From Aldehydirespirator sp965203635 (lineage in GTDB: Bacteria; Actinomycetota; Acidimicrobiia; Acidimicrobiales; Aldehydirespiratoraceae), in assembly GCA_965203635.1 (NCBI GenBank), contig OZ241903.1:1054001-1118000 (forward strand): a DNA stretch of 64,000 bases, read 5' to 3'. Within the stretch, counting starts at the first letter, position 1, and each line of letters starts with the position of its first letter. Of this stretch, positions 35,187-43,826 are shown piece after piece. Under the pieces are notes generated by a model. The model was not told the DNA's origin and did no database searches. It saw only the letters and a list, made by a program, of their open reading frames with translations. The position numbers and the translations under genes are program-made.

Positions 35187-35758
35187 GCCCCGACGCCCAT
35201 GCGTTCGGTGAAGCGGGAGATGCGTTCGATGAAGGCATCGCGGTGGTGGCGCTCGAACTCGTCCCAGGTGGCCAGCGTGGCCGGGTCGGCCCGGTCGGTG
35301 ATCAGGATCCCGTCTAGGTGGTCGCACTCGTGCTGCCAGGTGCCCGCGGTCAGGCCACGGGCCTCGACGCAGTGCTCGGTGCCGTGACGGTCGAGGTAGC
35401 GGACCCGCAGGTTGACCGAGCGGACCACGTCACCCCGCAGCGGCACCGACAGGCAGCCCTCGTTGATGACCACCGTCTCGCCGTCCAGCACCTCCAGCTC
35501 GGGGTTGATGGCGACGGTCAGCGGAATCCTGGGCTTGTAGGGGTAGCGGGGGTTGTCGTTCACTTCGAGGACCACGATCCGGGCGGTCTCGTCGATCTGG
35601 TTGGCGGCCAGGCCCGCGCCGTTGGCGTGGCGCATGGTGTCGATGAGGTCGTCGACGATGCCTTGCACCCGCGGGCCGGCGATCTCGGCCGGCGGCACGG
35701 CCGCAGCCGGGGTGCGCAACGCCGGATGGCCGATCGAGCAGATGTCCCGGACCGTCAT
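35183..35758 (-). CDS. Peptide deformylase family protein inside the hut operon
   Basis: 191 aa from ATG 35758, overlapping the hutU stop by 4 bp and hutF by 4 bp. All three deformylase motifs are intact: GAGLAANQ (residues 47-54), EGCLSVP (about 100) and HECDHLDG (about 143), giving Cys-His-His metal ligation and catalytic Glu. The housekeeping role is removal of formyl from nascent proteins, and def genes normally sit beside fmt, which is absent here. Its fixed place between hutU and hutF, with no hutG visible, makes deformylation of N-formyl-L-glutamate the attractive hypothesis. It may still be a normal Def paralogue. Confidence 0.92.
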   Translation of the reverse strand: MTVRDICSIGHPALRTPAAAVPPAEIAGPRVQGIVDDLIDTMRHANGAGLAANQIDETARIVVLEVNDNPRYPYKPRIPLTVAINPELEVLDGETVVINEGCLSVPLRGDVVRSVNLRVRYLDRHGTEHCVEARGLTAGTWQHECDHLDGILITDRADPATLATWDEFERHHRDAFIERISRFTERMGVGA

Positions 35759-37440
35759 GAGACCGGATCGGCCGGTATGTTCACGCCGCGCTCGGCGGCC
35801 ACCTCCCAGGCCCGGTCGTAGCCGGCGTCGGCGTGGCGCATCACGCCGGTGGCCGGGTCGTTGGACAGCACCCGCTCCAGCTTCTGCGCGGCCAGGTCGG
35901 TCCCGTCGGCCACGCTCACCTGGCCGGCGTGGATCGACCGGCCGATGCCGACCCCGCCGCCGTGGTGGATGCTCACCCAGGACGCCCCCGAGGATGTGTT
36001 GACCAGCGCGTTGAGCAGGGGCCAGTCGGCGATGGCGTCGCTGCCGTCGAGCATGTCCTCGGTCTCGCGGTAGGGAGAGGCCACCGAGCCCGAGTCGAGG
36101 TGGTCGCGTCCGATGACGATGGGCGCGGACAGCTCCCCGGACCGGACCATCTCGTTGAACCGCAGCCCCAGCCGGTGGCGCTCGCCGTAGCCGAGCCAGC
36201 AGATCCGGGCGGGCAGGCCCTGGAACTCGACCCGCTCCGCGGCCAGGGTGATCCAGCGCTTGAGGCCCTCGTCGGTGGGAAACTCCTCGAGCACGGCCCG
36301 ATCGGTGGCCGCGATGTCGGCCGGGTCGCCCGACAGTGCCACCCAGCGGAACGGCCCCTTGCCCTCGCAGAACAGCGGTCGGATGTAGGCGGGCAGGAAG
36401 CCCGGGTAGTCGAAGGCCCGCTCGCAGCCGCCCAGGGCGGCCTCGGCTCGCAGGCTGTTGCCGTAGTCGAACACCTCGGCTCCGGCGTCGGCGAAGCCCA
36501 CCATTGCCTCCACGTGGGCGGCCATGGCCGCCCGGGCCCGCCGGATCAGCTCGTCGGGCTGGCTGCGGCCCATCTCGTCGGCGGCCTCGGGGGTCAGGTC
36601 GTTGGGGACGTAGGTCAGCGGGTCGTGGGCCGAGGTCTGGTCGGTGACGATGTCGGCCGCTGCGCCGTCGGCCAGCAGGCGGGGCACGATGTCGGCCGCG
36701 TTGCCGACCAGTCCCACCGACAGCGGTAGGCGAGCCCGGCGCGCCTCCTCGCACCGGCGCAGCGCGTCGGTGTAGTCGTCGGCGACCACATCGAGGTACC
36801 GGGTCTCCACCCGCCGGGCGGCCCGCACCGGGTCGACCTCGATGCACAGCGCCACCCCCTCATTCATGGTGATGGCCAGCGGCTGGGCGCCGCCCATCCC
36901 GCCCAGTCCGGCCGTGACGGTGAGGGTTCCCGCCAGCGACCCGCCGAACCGCTTGCGGGCGATGGCCGCGAAGCACTCGTAGGTGCCTTGGAGGATTCCC
37001 TGGGTGCCGATGTAGATCCATGAGCCCGCCGTCATCTGGCCGAACATGGTCAACCCGAGATGCTCGAGCCGGCGGAATTCGTCCCATGTGCCCCATTCCG
37101 GTACGAGGTTGGAGTTGGCGATGAGGACCCTCGGCGCCCACTGGTGGGTTCGCAGCACCCCGACCGGCTTGCCCGACTGCACCAGCAGGGTTTCGTCGCC
37201 GGCGAGGCCGGTCAGGGCACCGATCATGGCGTGGTAGGCGTCCCAGGATCGCGCTGCCCGGCCGGTGCCCCCGTAGACGACGAGGTCGTCGGGGCGCTCG
37301 GCCACGTCGGGATCGAGATTGTTCTGCAGCATCCGGAAGGCGGCCTCCTGGGGCCAGCCCCGGCACGTCAGCGCGGTGCCGGTGGGGGCTCGCACCCCGC
37401 CTGGTGGAGCGCCCGATCTGTGCTGGGGGGAGGCGGGCAT
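35755..37440 (-). CDS. hutU: Urocanate hydratase
   Basis: 561 aa, usual family length. The NAD+ site shows as TAGLGGMGGAQPLA, the catalytic region as GLPARICWLGYGERHRLG, and the RDHLDSGSVASPYRETE and SSGASWVSIHHGGGVGIG blocks are typical. It hydrates urocanate to imidazolone propionate. First gene of the leftward hut operon, with a 67-bp intergenic gap to the divergent IclR gene. ATG at 37440 behind GGGGGGAGGC. Confidence 0.96.
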   Translation of the reverse strand: MPASPQHRSGAPPGGVRAPTGTALTCRGWPQEAAFRMLQNNLDPDVAERPDDLVVYGGTGRAARSWDAYHAMIGALTGLAGDETLLVQSGKPVGVLRTHQWAPRVLIANSNLVPEWGTWDEFRRLEHLGLTMFGQMTAGSWIYIGTQGILQGTYECFAAIARKRFGGSLAGTLTVTAGLGGMGGAQPLAITMNEGVALCIEVDPVRAARRVETRYLDVVADDYTDALRRCEEARRARLPLSVGLVGNAADIVPRLLADGAAADIVTDQTSAHDPLTYVPNDLTPEAADEMGRSQPDELIRRARAAMAAHVEAMVGFADAGAEVFDYGNSLRAEAALGGCERAFDYPGFLPAYIRPLFCEGKGPFRWVALSGDPADIAATDRAVLEEFPTDEGLKRWITLAAERVEFQGLPARICWLGYGERHRLGLRFNEMVRSGELSAPIVIGRDHLDSGSVASPYRETEDMLDGSDAIADWPLLNALVNTSSGASWVSIHHGGGVGIGRSIHAGQVSVADGTDLAAQKLERVLSNDPATGVMRHADAGYDRAWEVAAERGVNIPADPVS

Positions 37441-37507
37441 CGCGAACCTCGTCTGGTAGGGCGGGCTGCCGGTTGCACGGTACCGGCTCGGGGCCTATTC
37501 TGTCAAT

Positions 37508-38257
37508 ATGCAGCAAGAAGTTTCAGAAACTGAAAACCAACCGTCTGCGGGCCAGGCCGCCTCTCCGCTGCACAGGTCGCGCTCCGCGGGGCGGGTGCTG
37601 GATCTGCTGGACACCGTGATCACCGAGGGCGCGCTCAGCCTCACCGCGGCCGCGAGCCGGACGGGCATGCCGACGAGCACGGCTCTGCGCCACCTGCGGG
37701 TCCTGACCGAACGCGGCTATCTCGTCAAGGACGGCATCGGGATCTACTCCGTCGGGCCCTCGTTCGTGCGCACCGCCCTGGCCTCGCTGCAGTCGGGCCC
37801 CTACGCGCGGCTGACGGCGGCGGCCCGCCCCGAACTAGAGCGTCTGGTCGAGGCCACCGAGGAGTCCGCCTACCTGGCCGTGCGCGACGGCGACGAGGCG
37901 GTCTACATCGACACCGTCGAGGGCCGCCGGGCCATCCGCCACGTCGGGTGGGTGGGCCGGTCGGTACCGATCGGCGGCACGGCCGTCGGCGAGGCCCTGT
38001 CCGCCGCCGCGCTGGTGCCGCCCACCCGGCCCGCGCCCATCTTCAACACCGGAGCCATCGAGCCCGACGTGACCGCGGTCTGCGCGCCGGTCCACGGCCC
38101 GGCGGGTCCGATCGCGGCCCTGTCGGTGCTCGGCCCGGCCGACCGGCTCACCGGCCGCCGCCTCCAGGCCGCAGCCGCCGCAGTAGTGGAGGCAGCCGTC
38201 GTGACGGCGCGGGGCCTGTCGTCGCCAAAGGCCGAGCGGGCGGGCGCAACAGCATGA
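37508..38257 (+). CDS. IclR family regulator, probable hut regulator
   Basis: 249 aa. N-terminal winged helix: AGRVLDLLDTVITEGALSLT, then AASRTGMPTSTALRHLRVL, followed by the C-terminal effector domain (SVPIGGTAVGEAL, AVCAPVHGPAGPIAALSV). ATG 37508 is 6 bases after TATTCT (37496-37501), so it is probably leaderless. It is divergent from hutU and followed by hutH in the same direction (89 bp), so it likely senses urocanate or histidine and controls both arms; effector is inferred. Confidence 0.87.
   Translation: MQQEVSETENQPSAGQAASPLHRSRSAGRVLDLLDTVITEGALSLTAAASRTGMPTSTALRHLRVLTERGYLVKDGIGIYSVGPSFVRTALASLQSGPYARLTAAARPELERLVEATEESAYLAVRDGDEAVYIDTVEGRRAIRHVGWVGRSVPIGGTAVGEALSAAALVPPTRPAPIFNTGAIEPDVTAVCAPVHGPAGPIAALSVLGPADRLTGRRLQAAAAAVVEAAVVTARGLSSPKAERAGATA
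37521..37535. promoter_or_regulatory. Palindrome TTTCAG-AAA-CTGAAA, candidate IclR operator
   Basis: Perfect 6+3+6 inverted repeat within codons 5-10 of the IclR gene, 20 bases after its -10 box. Such a position would allow autorepression and, from the divergent region, control of hutU. Coincidence with coding sequence cannot be excluded. Confidence 0.5.
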
Positions 38258-38275
38258 GCGTCTTGGTCCTGCCCT

Positions 38276-38325
38276 CAGCGAGGCCGTGGCCCGAGCGGCC
38301 CGTGAGCGCAGCGAACAGGAGCGGG
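38276..38325 (+). repeat. Dispersed repeat, copy B
   Basis: 50-bp copy matching the core of the elements at 30286 and 31098 (GCGAGGCCGTGGCCCGAG ... GAACAGGAGCGGG). It fills most of the IclR-hutH gap and creates a false N-terminal extension of hutH (ARAARERSEQERD). Confidence 0.85.
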
Positions 38326-38345
38326 ACACCGGAGGTGGCCCTGGC

Positions 38346-39884
38346 GTGACCGTGCAGCTCGACGGCGCGGGCGTCACCATCTCCGACGTCGTCGCCGTCG
38401 CCCGCCACCGCGAGCCGGTCCGGCTCACCGATGCCGCCATGGCCCGCATGGCCGCGGCCCGCGGCGTCGTCGAGGAGCTGGCCGAGGGGGAGCCCGCCTA
38501 CGGGATCTCCACCGGCTTCGGGGCCCTGGCCAACACGATCATCCCCGCCGACCGCCGGGCCGTGCTCCAGCAGTCCCTGATCCGGTCCCATGCGGCCGGG
38601 ATGGGACCGGCGGTGGAGGCCGAGGTGGTCAGGGCCATGATGTTCCTGCGGGCCCGCACGCTCGCCCTCGGGGCGTCGGGGGCGCGGCCGCAGGTGGCCG
38701 AGGGGCTGGTGCGGCTGATCAACGCGGGGGTGGTGCCGGCCGTGCCCGAGCACGGCTCCCTGGGGGCCAGCGGCGACCTCGCGCCTCTGGCCCATGCTGC
38801 GCTCGCGCTGATCGGCGAGGGCGAGGTGCTGGCCGGCGGCGGGGGAACGATCGCCGCGGCCGCAGCTCTGGCCCAAGCGGGCATCGAGCCCCTGGAACCC
38901 CTGGAACTGGCGGCCAAGGAGGGCCTGGCCCTCACCAACGGCACCGACGGGATCCTGGGGATGCTGTGCCTCGCGGTCCACGACGTCGGGCGGCTCCTGA
39001 CCATCGCCGACATCGTGGCCGCCTGCAGCGTCGAGGCGCTGCTGGCCACCGACCGGGCCTTCGCCGCCGACCTGCTGGCGCTGCGGCCCCATCCCGGCCA
39101 GCAGGCCAGCGGGGCCAACCTGAGGGCGGTGCTGGTCGGCTCGCCCATCGTCGCCAGCCACCGCAGCGGCGACGACCGGGTGCAGGACGCGTACTCGATC
39201 CGGTGCACCCCCCAGGTGCACGGCGCGGCCCGCGACACGCTGGACTTCGTGGCCGCGGCCGCCGGCCGGGAGCTGGCCTCGGCCATCGACAATCCGATGG
39301 TGCTGCCCGATAGCCGCGTCGAGTCGTGCGGGAACTTCCACGGTGCGCCGGTCGGGTTGGCGGCCGACTACCTGGCCATCGCCGCCGCCGAGGTCGGAGC
39401 CATAGCCGAGCGTCGCATCGACCGGCTGCTCGACCCTGGACGCTCGCACGGTCTGCCCCCGTTCCTGGCCGACGATCCGGGCGTCGACAGCGGCCTGATG
39501 ATCGGGCAGTACACCGCGGCCGCCCTGTGCGCCGAGAACCGGCGCCTGGCCGCCCCGGCCTCGGTCGACTCGCTGCCGACCTCGGCCATGCAGGAGGACC
39601 ATGTGTCGATGGGCTGGGGCGCGGCCCGCAAGCTGCGCCGGGTGGTCGACAACCTGCGCCGCATCCTGGCCGTCGAGTGGGTCGCGGCCGCACGGGGCAT
39701 CGAGCTGCGTGCCCCCCTGCAGCCCGCGGCGGGGACCGCGACGGCCCTCGGACTGCTGCGGACCCGGGTCCCCGGTCCGGGCCCCGACCGCTGGCTGTCC
39801 CCCGAACTCGCGGCGGCTGAGCAGATGCTCACGGACGAGGCGCTGGTACCCGCAGTAGAAGCCGTGACCGGCCCGCTGGCGTGA
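38346..39884 (+). CDS. hutH: Histidine ammonia-lyase
   Basis: 512 aa from GTG 38346; the frame upstream runs through the dispersed repeat and is not native. The MIO cofactor triad is Ala-Ser-Gly in GASGDLAPLAH near residue 142. GISTGFGALAN, NGTDGILG, QDAYSIRC and the MQEDHVSMGW block are characteristic. It deaminates histidine to trans-urocanate, the entry step for the operon on the other strand. Weak ribosome site (GGTGGCC). Confidence 0.95.
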   Translation: MTVQLDGAGVTISDVVAVARHREPVRLTDAAMARMAAARGVVEELAEGEPAYGISTGFGALANTIIPADRRAVLQQSLIRSHAAGMGPAVEAEVVRAMMFLRARTLALGASGARPQVAEGLVRLINAGVVPAVPEHGSLGASGDLAPLAHAALALIGEGEVLAGGGGTIAAAAALAQAGIEPLEPLELAAKEGLALTNGTDGILGMLCLAVHDVGRLLTIADIVAACSVEALLATDRAFAADLLALRPHPGQQASGANLRAVLVGSPIVASHRSGDDRVQDAYSIRCTPQVHGAARDTLDFVAAAAGRELASAIDNPMVLPDSRVESCGNFHGAPVGLAADYLAIAAAEVGAIAERRIDRLLDPGRSHGLPPFLADDPGVDSGLMIGQYTAAALCAENRRLAAPASVDSLPTSAMQEDHVSMGWGAARKLRRVVDNLRRILAVEWVAAARGIELRAPLQPAAGTATALGLLRTRVPGPGPDRWLSPELAAAEQMLTDEALVPAVEAVTGPLA

Positions 39885-39891
39885 GGTGAAG

Positions 39892-39976
<85 letters not shown>

Positions 39977-40094
39977 GTGGCCCCGGCCCACCGGGGGCGG
40001 ACCGGGCACACGAGGCTAGCGGCCCGCCAAACGAATCGCCTGCCTGCAGGGGCGGTCCCGAGTCCGACTCCAGAGGACCGTTAGCATCGCTGGA

Positions 40095-40880
40095 GTGCGT
40101 CTGGACTACGGGGCCTGCACCCATGTGGGCCTGCACCGCCACGAGAATCAGGATCGTTACCTCGCCGACGGTGCCGTCTTTGCGGTCGCGGACGGGCTCG
40201 GAGGCCACGCGGGAGGGGGCACCGCCGCGGGCATAGCCACCGAGGTCCTCTCCGGTGGCACCGGCGTCGAGTCGCTGGCACAGCTGATTGCGCTGGTGGG
40301 CTCGGCCAACGTGGCCATCCTGGAAGCGGCCAGGGACGATCCGAGCCTGTTCGAGATGTCGACGACCCTGTGCGTACTGGCCGGAATCAACGGCGCCGAT
40401 AACCGGCCGCGGCTGGCCGCCTGCAACGTCGGCGACTCCCGGCTGTACGTGCTCACTCCGGACGGCTTCAGCCGCATCACCGTCGACCACACGATCTCCG
40501 AGAATCTCGTCCGTGACGGCGTCATCTCCGAGGCTGAGGCGGCCACCCACGCCGACCGCCACACTCTCACCCGGGCCGTCGGGTTCGAGCGCCGGGTGCA
40601 CGTCGACGGCTGGGAGCTGGCGGCCGTGGAGGGGACCCGCTTCCTGCTCTGCAGCGACGGGCTGACCAACGAGGTGCCCGACTTCGAGATCGCGGAGATC
40701 CTGCGATCCGTCGCCGACGCCCGCGCCGCGGCCGGCGGCCTGGTGGAGCGAGCAGTGCGGCCGGGGCACGGCCGCGACAACGCCACCGCGGTGGTCGTCG
40801 ATGTCGCGAGCGGCCCCGAACTCCATCCGGACGGTTCGGACCAGCTCGTAGTCGCGTTCCAGCCTGCCGTGTTGGCCTGA
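40095..40880 (+). CDS. PP2C-family serine/threonine protein phosphatase
   Basis: 261 aa from GTG 40095. Motifs NQDRYLAD, VADGLGGHAGG, NVGDSRLYVL, CSDGLTNEV and GRDNATAVVV hold the Asp residues for the two-metal site. It removes phosphate from Ser/Thr proteins. The -10 TAGCAT (40082-40087) is 7 bases before the start, suggesting a leaderless mRNA. It lies 73 bp ahead of the PknB-like kinase, the usual antagonist. Confidence 0.9.
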   Translation: MRLDYGACTHVGLHRHENQDRYLADGAVFAVADGLGGHAGGGTAAGIATEVLSGGTGVESLAQLIALVGSANVAILEAARDDPSLFEMSTTLCVLAGINGADNRPRLAACNVGDSRLYVLTPDGFSRITVDHTISENLVRDGVISEAEAATHADRHTLTRAVGFERRVHVDGWELAAVEGTRFLLCSDGLTNEVPDFEIAEILRSVADARAAAGGLVERAVRPGHGRDNATAVVVDVASGPELHPDGSDQLVVAFQPAVLA

Positions 40881-40953
40881 TGGCGGCGTCGGTTCGCGGC
40901 GGCGATTCCCGGCTCTGATCCCGGCCTAGGGCCGCCCGTTACAATGGCTGACG

Positions 40954-43092
40954 GTGTCAGATGAGGGCCTGACCGTCTTCAACGGTCGCTACGAGTTGCT
41001 CCGCCGCATCGCGCGCGGCGGAATGGCCGATGTCTACCTGGCCCGGGACGCGTCGCTCGACCGGCAGGTGGCGGTGAAGGTCCTGTTCCCGGAGTTCGCC
41101 AATGATCCGAGCTTCGTCGAGCGCTTCCGCCGGGAGGCGAAGGCCGCGGCCAACCTGAACCACCCCAACATCGTCGGCATCTACGACTGGGGCCAGGAGC
41201 AGGGCACCTACTACATCGTCATGGAATACGTGGTGGGCCGCAGCATGGCCGACGTGATGCGCTCCACCGGGCGTCTCAGCCCGGACCGGGCCGCGGAGAT
41301 CGCGTCCGACGTGGCCGAAGCGCTCAGCAGCGCCCACAACGCCGGACTCGTGCACCGCGACATCAAGCTCGGCAACATCATCGTCAGCGACGACGGCCAG
41401 GTGAAGGTGGCCGACTTCGGTATAGCCACCGCCCTGGCCCGCAGGACCGGTGACAACCTCACCCATATCGGGTCGGTCATGGGCACGGCCACCTACTTCT
41501 CTCCCGAGCAGGCCCAAGGCAAGGCCCTCGACGGTCGCAGTGACCTGTACTCGCTCGGGGTCGTGCTCTACGAGATGATCGTGGGCAAGCCCCCCTTCAC
41601 CGCCGACACTTCGACCGCGGTGGCCGTCAAGCATGTGCAGGAGCGTCCGCTCGCGCCGTCTCTGCTGGGCGTGAGCATCGTGGAGTCCCTCGAGGCCATC
41701 ATCCTCAAGCTGCTGGCCAAGAACCCGGCCAACCGCTATCCCAAGGCGGAGGACCTGCGCGCCGATCTTCAGCGCTACTTGGCCGGCGCCCACAGCATCC
41801 CGACCCGGACCGGCCAGTCGCCCCGGGTCGGGACCGGCCAGTCGCCCCGAGTCGGGACGGACGAGCGTCCTGCGACCGGATCGCAGATGCCGCCGGCACC
41901 GGCGGCAGACCGGCCGCGCACCGGCCCGGTTGCGACCGCGCCACCGCCCAGCGGCGGCCCGCCCACCGGGCCCCGCGCCCAGGTGCCCGCCGCGCCGGGG
42001 CCGGAGCCTCCGCCCCAGTACGTGCCGCCGGCCTACTACTACGAGGAGGTCCACCGATCCGACGGCTGGAAGCGGACGATGCTCATGTTCCTGGGTTTGG
42101 CGGTCCTCGTGGTCGCCCTCGGCTTCCTGGGGTGGACCTTCTACGATTCGCTGGGCCTGGGCGACAGCAACGGGCCCGCAGAACCGACCACTTCCGACGA
42201 TGCCGCGCTGATCGAGGTACCCGACGTGTCCGGGCTCAGCTACGGGGAGGCGGACGCTCTGCTGAGGTCGGCCGGTCTGGAGCCGGAGCCCAGCTACCAG
42301 GTCAACACCGGCGTGCCCGAGAACACGGTGTTCGCCCAGAGCCCGCTCGCGGGCCAACGGACTGAGGAGGGCGCCACGGTGGCGCTCACTGTCAGCCAGG
42401 GCGAGATCCCGAGAGTGCCGCCCGTGCGGGGCCGCAACCGCGTCGATGCCACCGAGATCCTTCGGAGCGCGGGCTATGAGGTCATCGTGATCGAGGGCAC
42501 CAGCCAGGCCGAGGCGGGCATCGTGGTGGGGCAGGAGCCCTCCTCGAACACCGAGCTTGCGCCGGGCGAGGCGGTGACCATAACCGTCTCCACCGGACCG
42601 GGGCAGATCTTCGTGCCCGACGTGCGGGGCCAGACACTGATCCAGGCCATCCAGACCCTGGCCGACCAGGGATTCCGCGTCGCCGAGCGGCGCGAGCCTT
42701 CGGCCACCGTCCCGGAGGGCCAGATCATCGACACCGATCCGTCCCACGGGTTCCCGGTGACCCTCGGCCTGGAGGTCTACATCATCGTCTCGGACGGTCC
42801 CCCGCTGGTGGCGATCCCCGATGTCCAGGGCCTGCTGTTCGACACCGGGAAGCTGGCCATAGAACGAGCCGGGCTCGTCATTGGCATCGTGACGTTCGAA
42901 CCGGTCGAGCCGGGATCGACCGACGTGGGCCGGATACTGGCTCAGACGCCGCCCCCCAATCTTGAAGTGTCGGCTGAGACCGAGGTGGATGTCGTGGTGG
43001 GGGAGTCGTCCGAGGCCGAAGGCGATCAGATTGGGCCTGAGCCACCGGAGGGCGAAGGCGACGAGACCGAAGGCATCGACCAGAGCGGCTAG
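40954..43092 (+). CDS. PASTA-domain serine/threonine protein kinase (PknB type)
   Basis: 712 aa from GTG 40954. Kinase domain residues 9-275 with VAVKVLFPEF (Lys), HRDIKLGN, DFGIA and the APE-like SPEQAQG. A Pro-rich linker (280-365) with a 24-bp tandem duplication leads to a TM helix near 372-393 (MLMFLGLAVLVVALGFLGW). Four extracellular PASTA repeats (about 405-695) end in an acidic tail. PASTA domains sense peptidoglycan, so it likely controls cell-wall growth. TACAAT (40940-40945) is 8 bases before the GTG, so leaderless. Confidence 0.93.
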   Translation: MSDEGLTVFNGRYELLRRIARGGMADVYLARDASLDRQVAVKVLFPEFANDPSFVERFRREAKAAANLNHPNIVGIYDWGQEQGTYYIVMEYVVGRSMADVMRSTGRLSPDRAAEIASDVAEALSSAHNAGLVHRDIKLGNIIVSDDGQVKVADFGIATALARRTGDNLTHIGSVMGTATYFSPEQAQGKALDGRSDLYSLGVVLYEMIVGKPPFTADTSTAVAVKHVQERPLAPSLLGVSIVESLEAIILKLLAKNPANRYPKAEDLRADLQRYLAGAHSIPTRTGQSPRVGTGQSPRVGTDERPATGSQMPPAPAADRPRTGPVATAPPPSGGPPTGPRAQVPAAPGPEPPPQYVPPAYYYEEVHRSDGWKRTMLMFLGLAVLVVALGFLGWTFYDSLGLGDSNGPAEPTTSDDAALIEVPDVSGLSYGEADALLRSAGLEPEPSYQVNTGVPENTVFAQSPLAGQRTEEGATVALTVSQGEIPRVPPVRGRNRVDATEILRSAGYEVIVIEGTSQAEAGIVVGQEPSSNTELAPGEAVTITVSTGPGQIFVPDVRGQTLIQAIQTLADQGFRVAERREPSATVPEGQIIDTDPSHGFPVTLGLEVYIIVSDGPPLVAIPDVQGLLFDTGKLAIERAGLVIGIVTFEPVEPGSTDVGRILAQTPPPNLEVSAETEVDVVVGESSEAEGDQIGPEPPEGEGDETEGIDQSG

Positions 43093-43125
43093 CTGAAGCC
43101 GGCGCGCCGGCCCCGGCTTCAGCTA
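43090..43125. terminator. Bidirectional terminator hairpin
   Basis: Perfect 13-bp stem TAGCTGAAGCCGG / CCGGCTTCAGCTA with a 10-nt loop, between the convergent kinase and amidotransferase genes and touching both stop codons. No T-run. The loop CGCGCCGGCC is itself GC-rich. Confidence 0.8.
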
Positions 43126-43697
43126 CAGCGGGCGAGGAAGTTGTCGAGCAGGTCGCGGCCGGCGTCGGTGAGCACCGACTCCGGATGGAACTGGACCCCC
43201 TCGGTCGGGTGGTGCCGGTGCCGCAGGCCCATCACCAGGCCCTCGTTGCAAGTTGCGGTGATCTCCAAGTCGTCCGGCACCGAGGAACTCTCGACGATCA
43301 GCGAGTGATAGCGAGTGGCGGTGAAGGGGTTGGGCAGACCGTCGAACACCCCCGAGCCGTCGTGCCCGATGACTGACGTCTTGCCGTGCATCACTTCGGG
43401 TGCCCGGATGACGGTTCCCCCGAACACTTGGCCGATGCACTGCATCCCGAGGCACACCCCGAAGATGGGCACCTCGCCGCTCAGCGTGGCCAGCAAGTCG
43501 TTGCTCACGCCGGCGTCGTCGGGGGTGCCCGGCCCCGGACTGATCAGGATCCCGTCGGGCTCGAGCGCCTGCACCTCCTCGGCCGTGACCGCGTCGTGCC
43601 GGTACACCACCGGCTCGGCCCCCAACTCCCCCAGATACTGCACCAGGATGTAGACGAAAGAGTCATAGTTGTCGATAACCGCAATCCGAGGCCCCAC
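43119..43697 (-). CDS. Anthranilate / aminodeoxychorismate synthase glutamine amidotransferase
   Basis: 192 aa from GTG 43697 (VGPRIAVIDNYDSFVY); the frame is open to 43730. Class I GATase: DNYDSF, SPGPGTPDDAG, nucleophile Cys in GVCLGMQC, and HPESVLT with His/Glu of the triad. It supplies ammonia from glutamine to TrpE or PabB, whichever is present; neither is adjacent, so trpG versus pabA cannot be decided. Ends at the shared hairpin with pknB. Confidence 0.9.
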   Translation of the reverse strand: MGPRIAVIDNYDSFVYILVQYLGELGAEPVVYRHDAVTAEEVQALEPDGILISPGPGTPDDAGVSNDLLATLSGEVPIFGVCLGMQCIGQVFGGTVIRAPEVMHGKTSVIGHDGSGVFDGLPNPFTATRYHSLIVESSSVPDDLEITATCNEGLVMGLRHRHHPTEGVQFHPESVLTDAGRDLLDNFLARCS

Positions 43698-43826
43698 CCG
43701 CCGAACGTTACCGCCCAACGCGACCGGCAAGGCCGGGGGGTGGCGGCGAGGAACGGCCGACCGACAATGGGGCGAAGCCCCGTCGGTCGGACGGCCTCGA
43801 CGACAGGACCCGCCGGCCGGAAGCGC

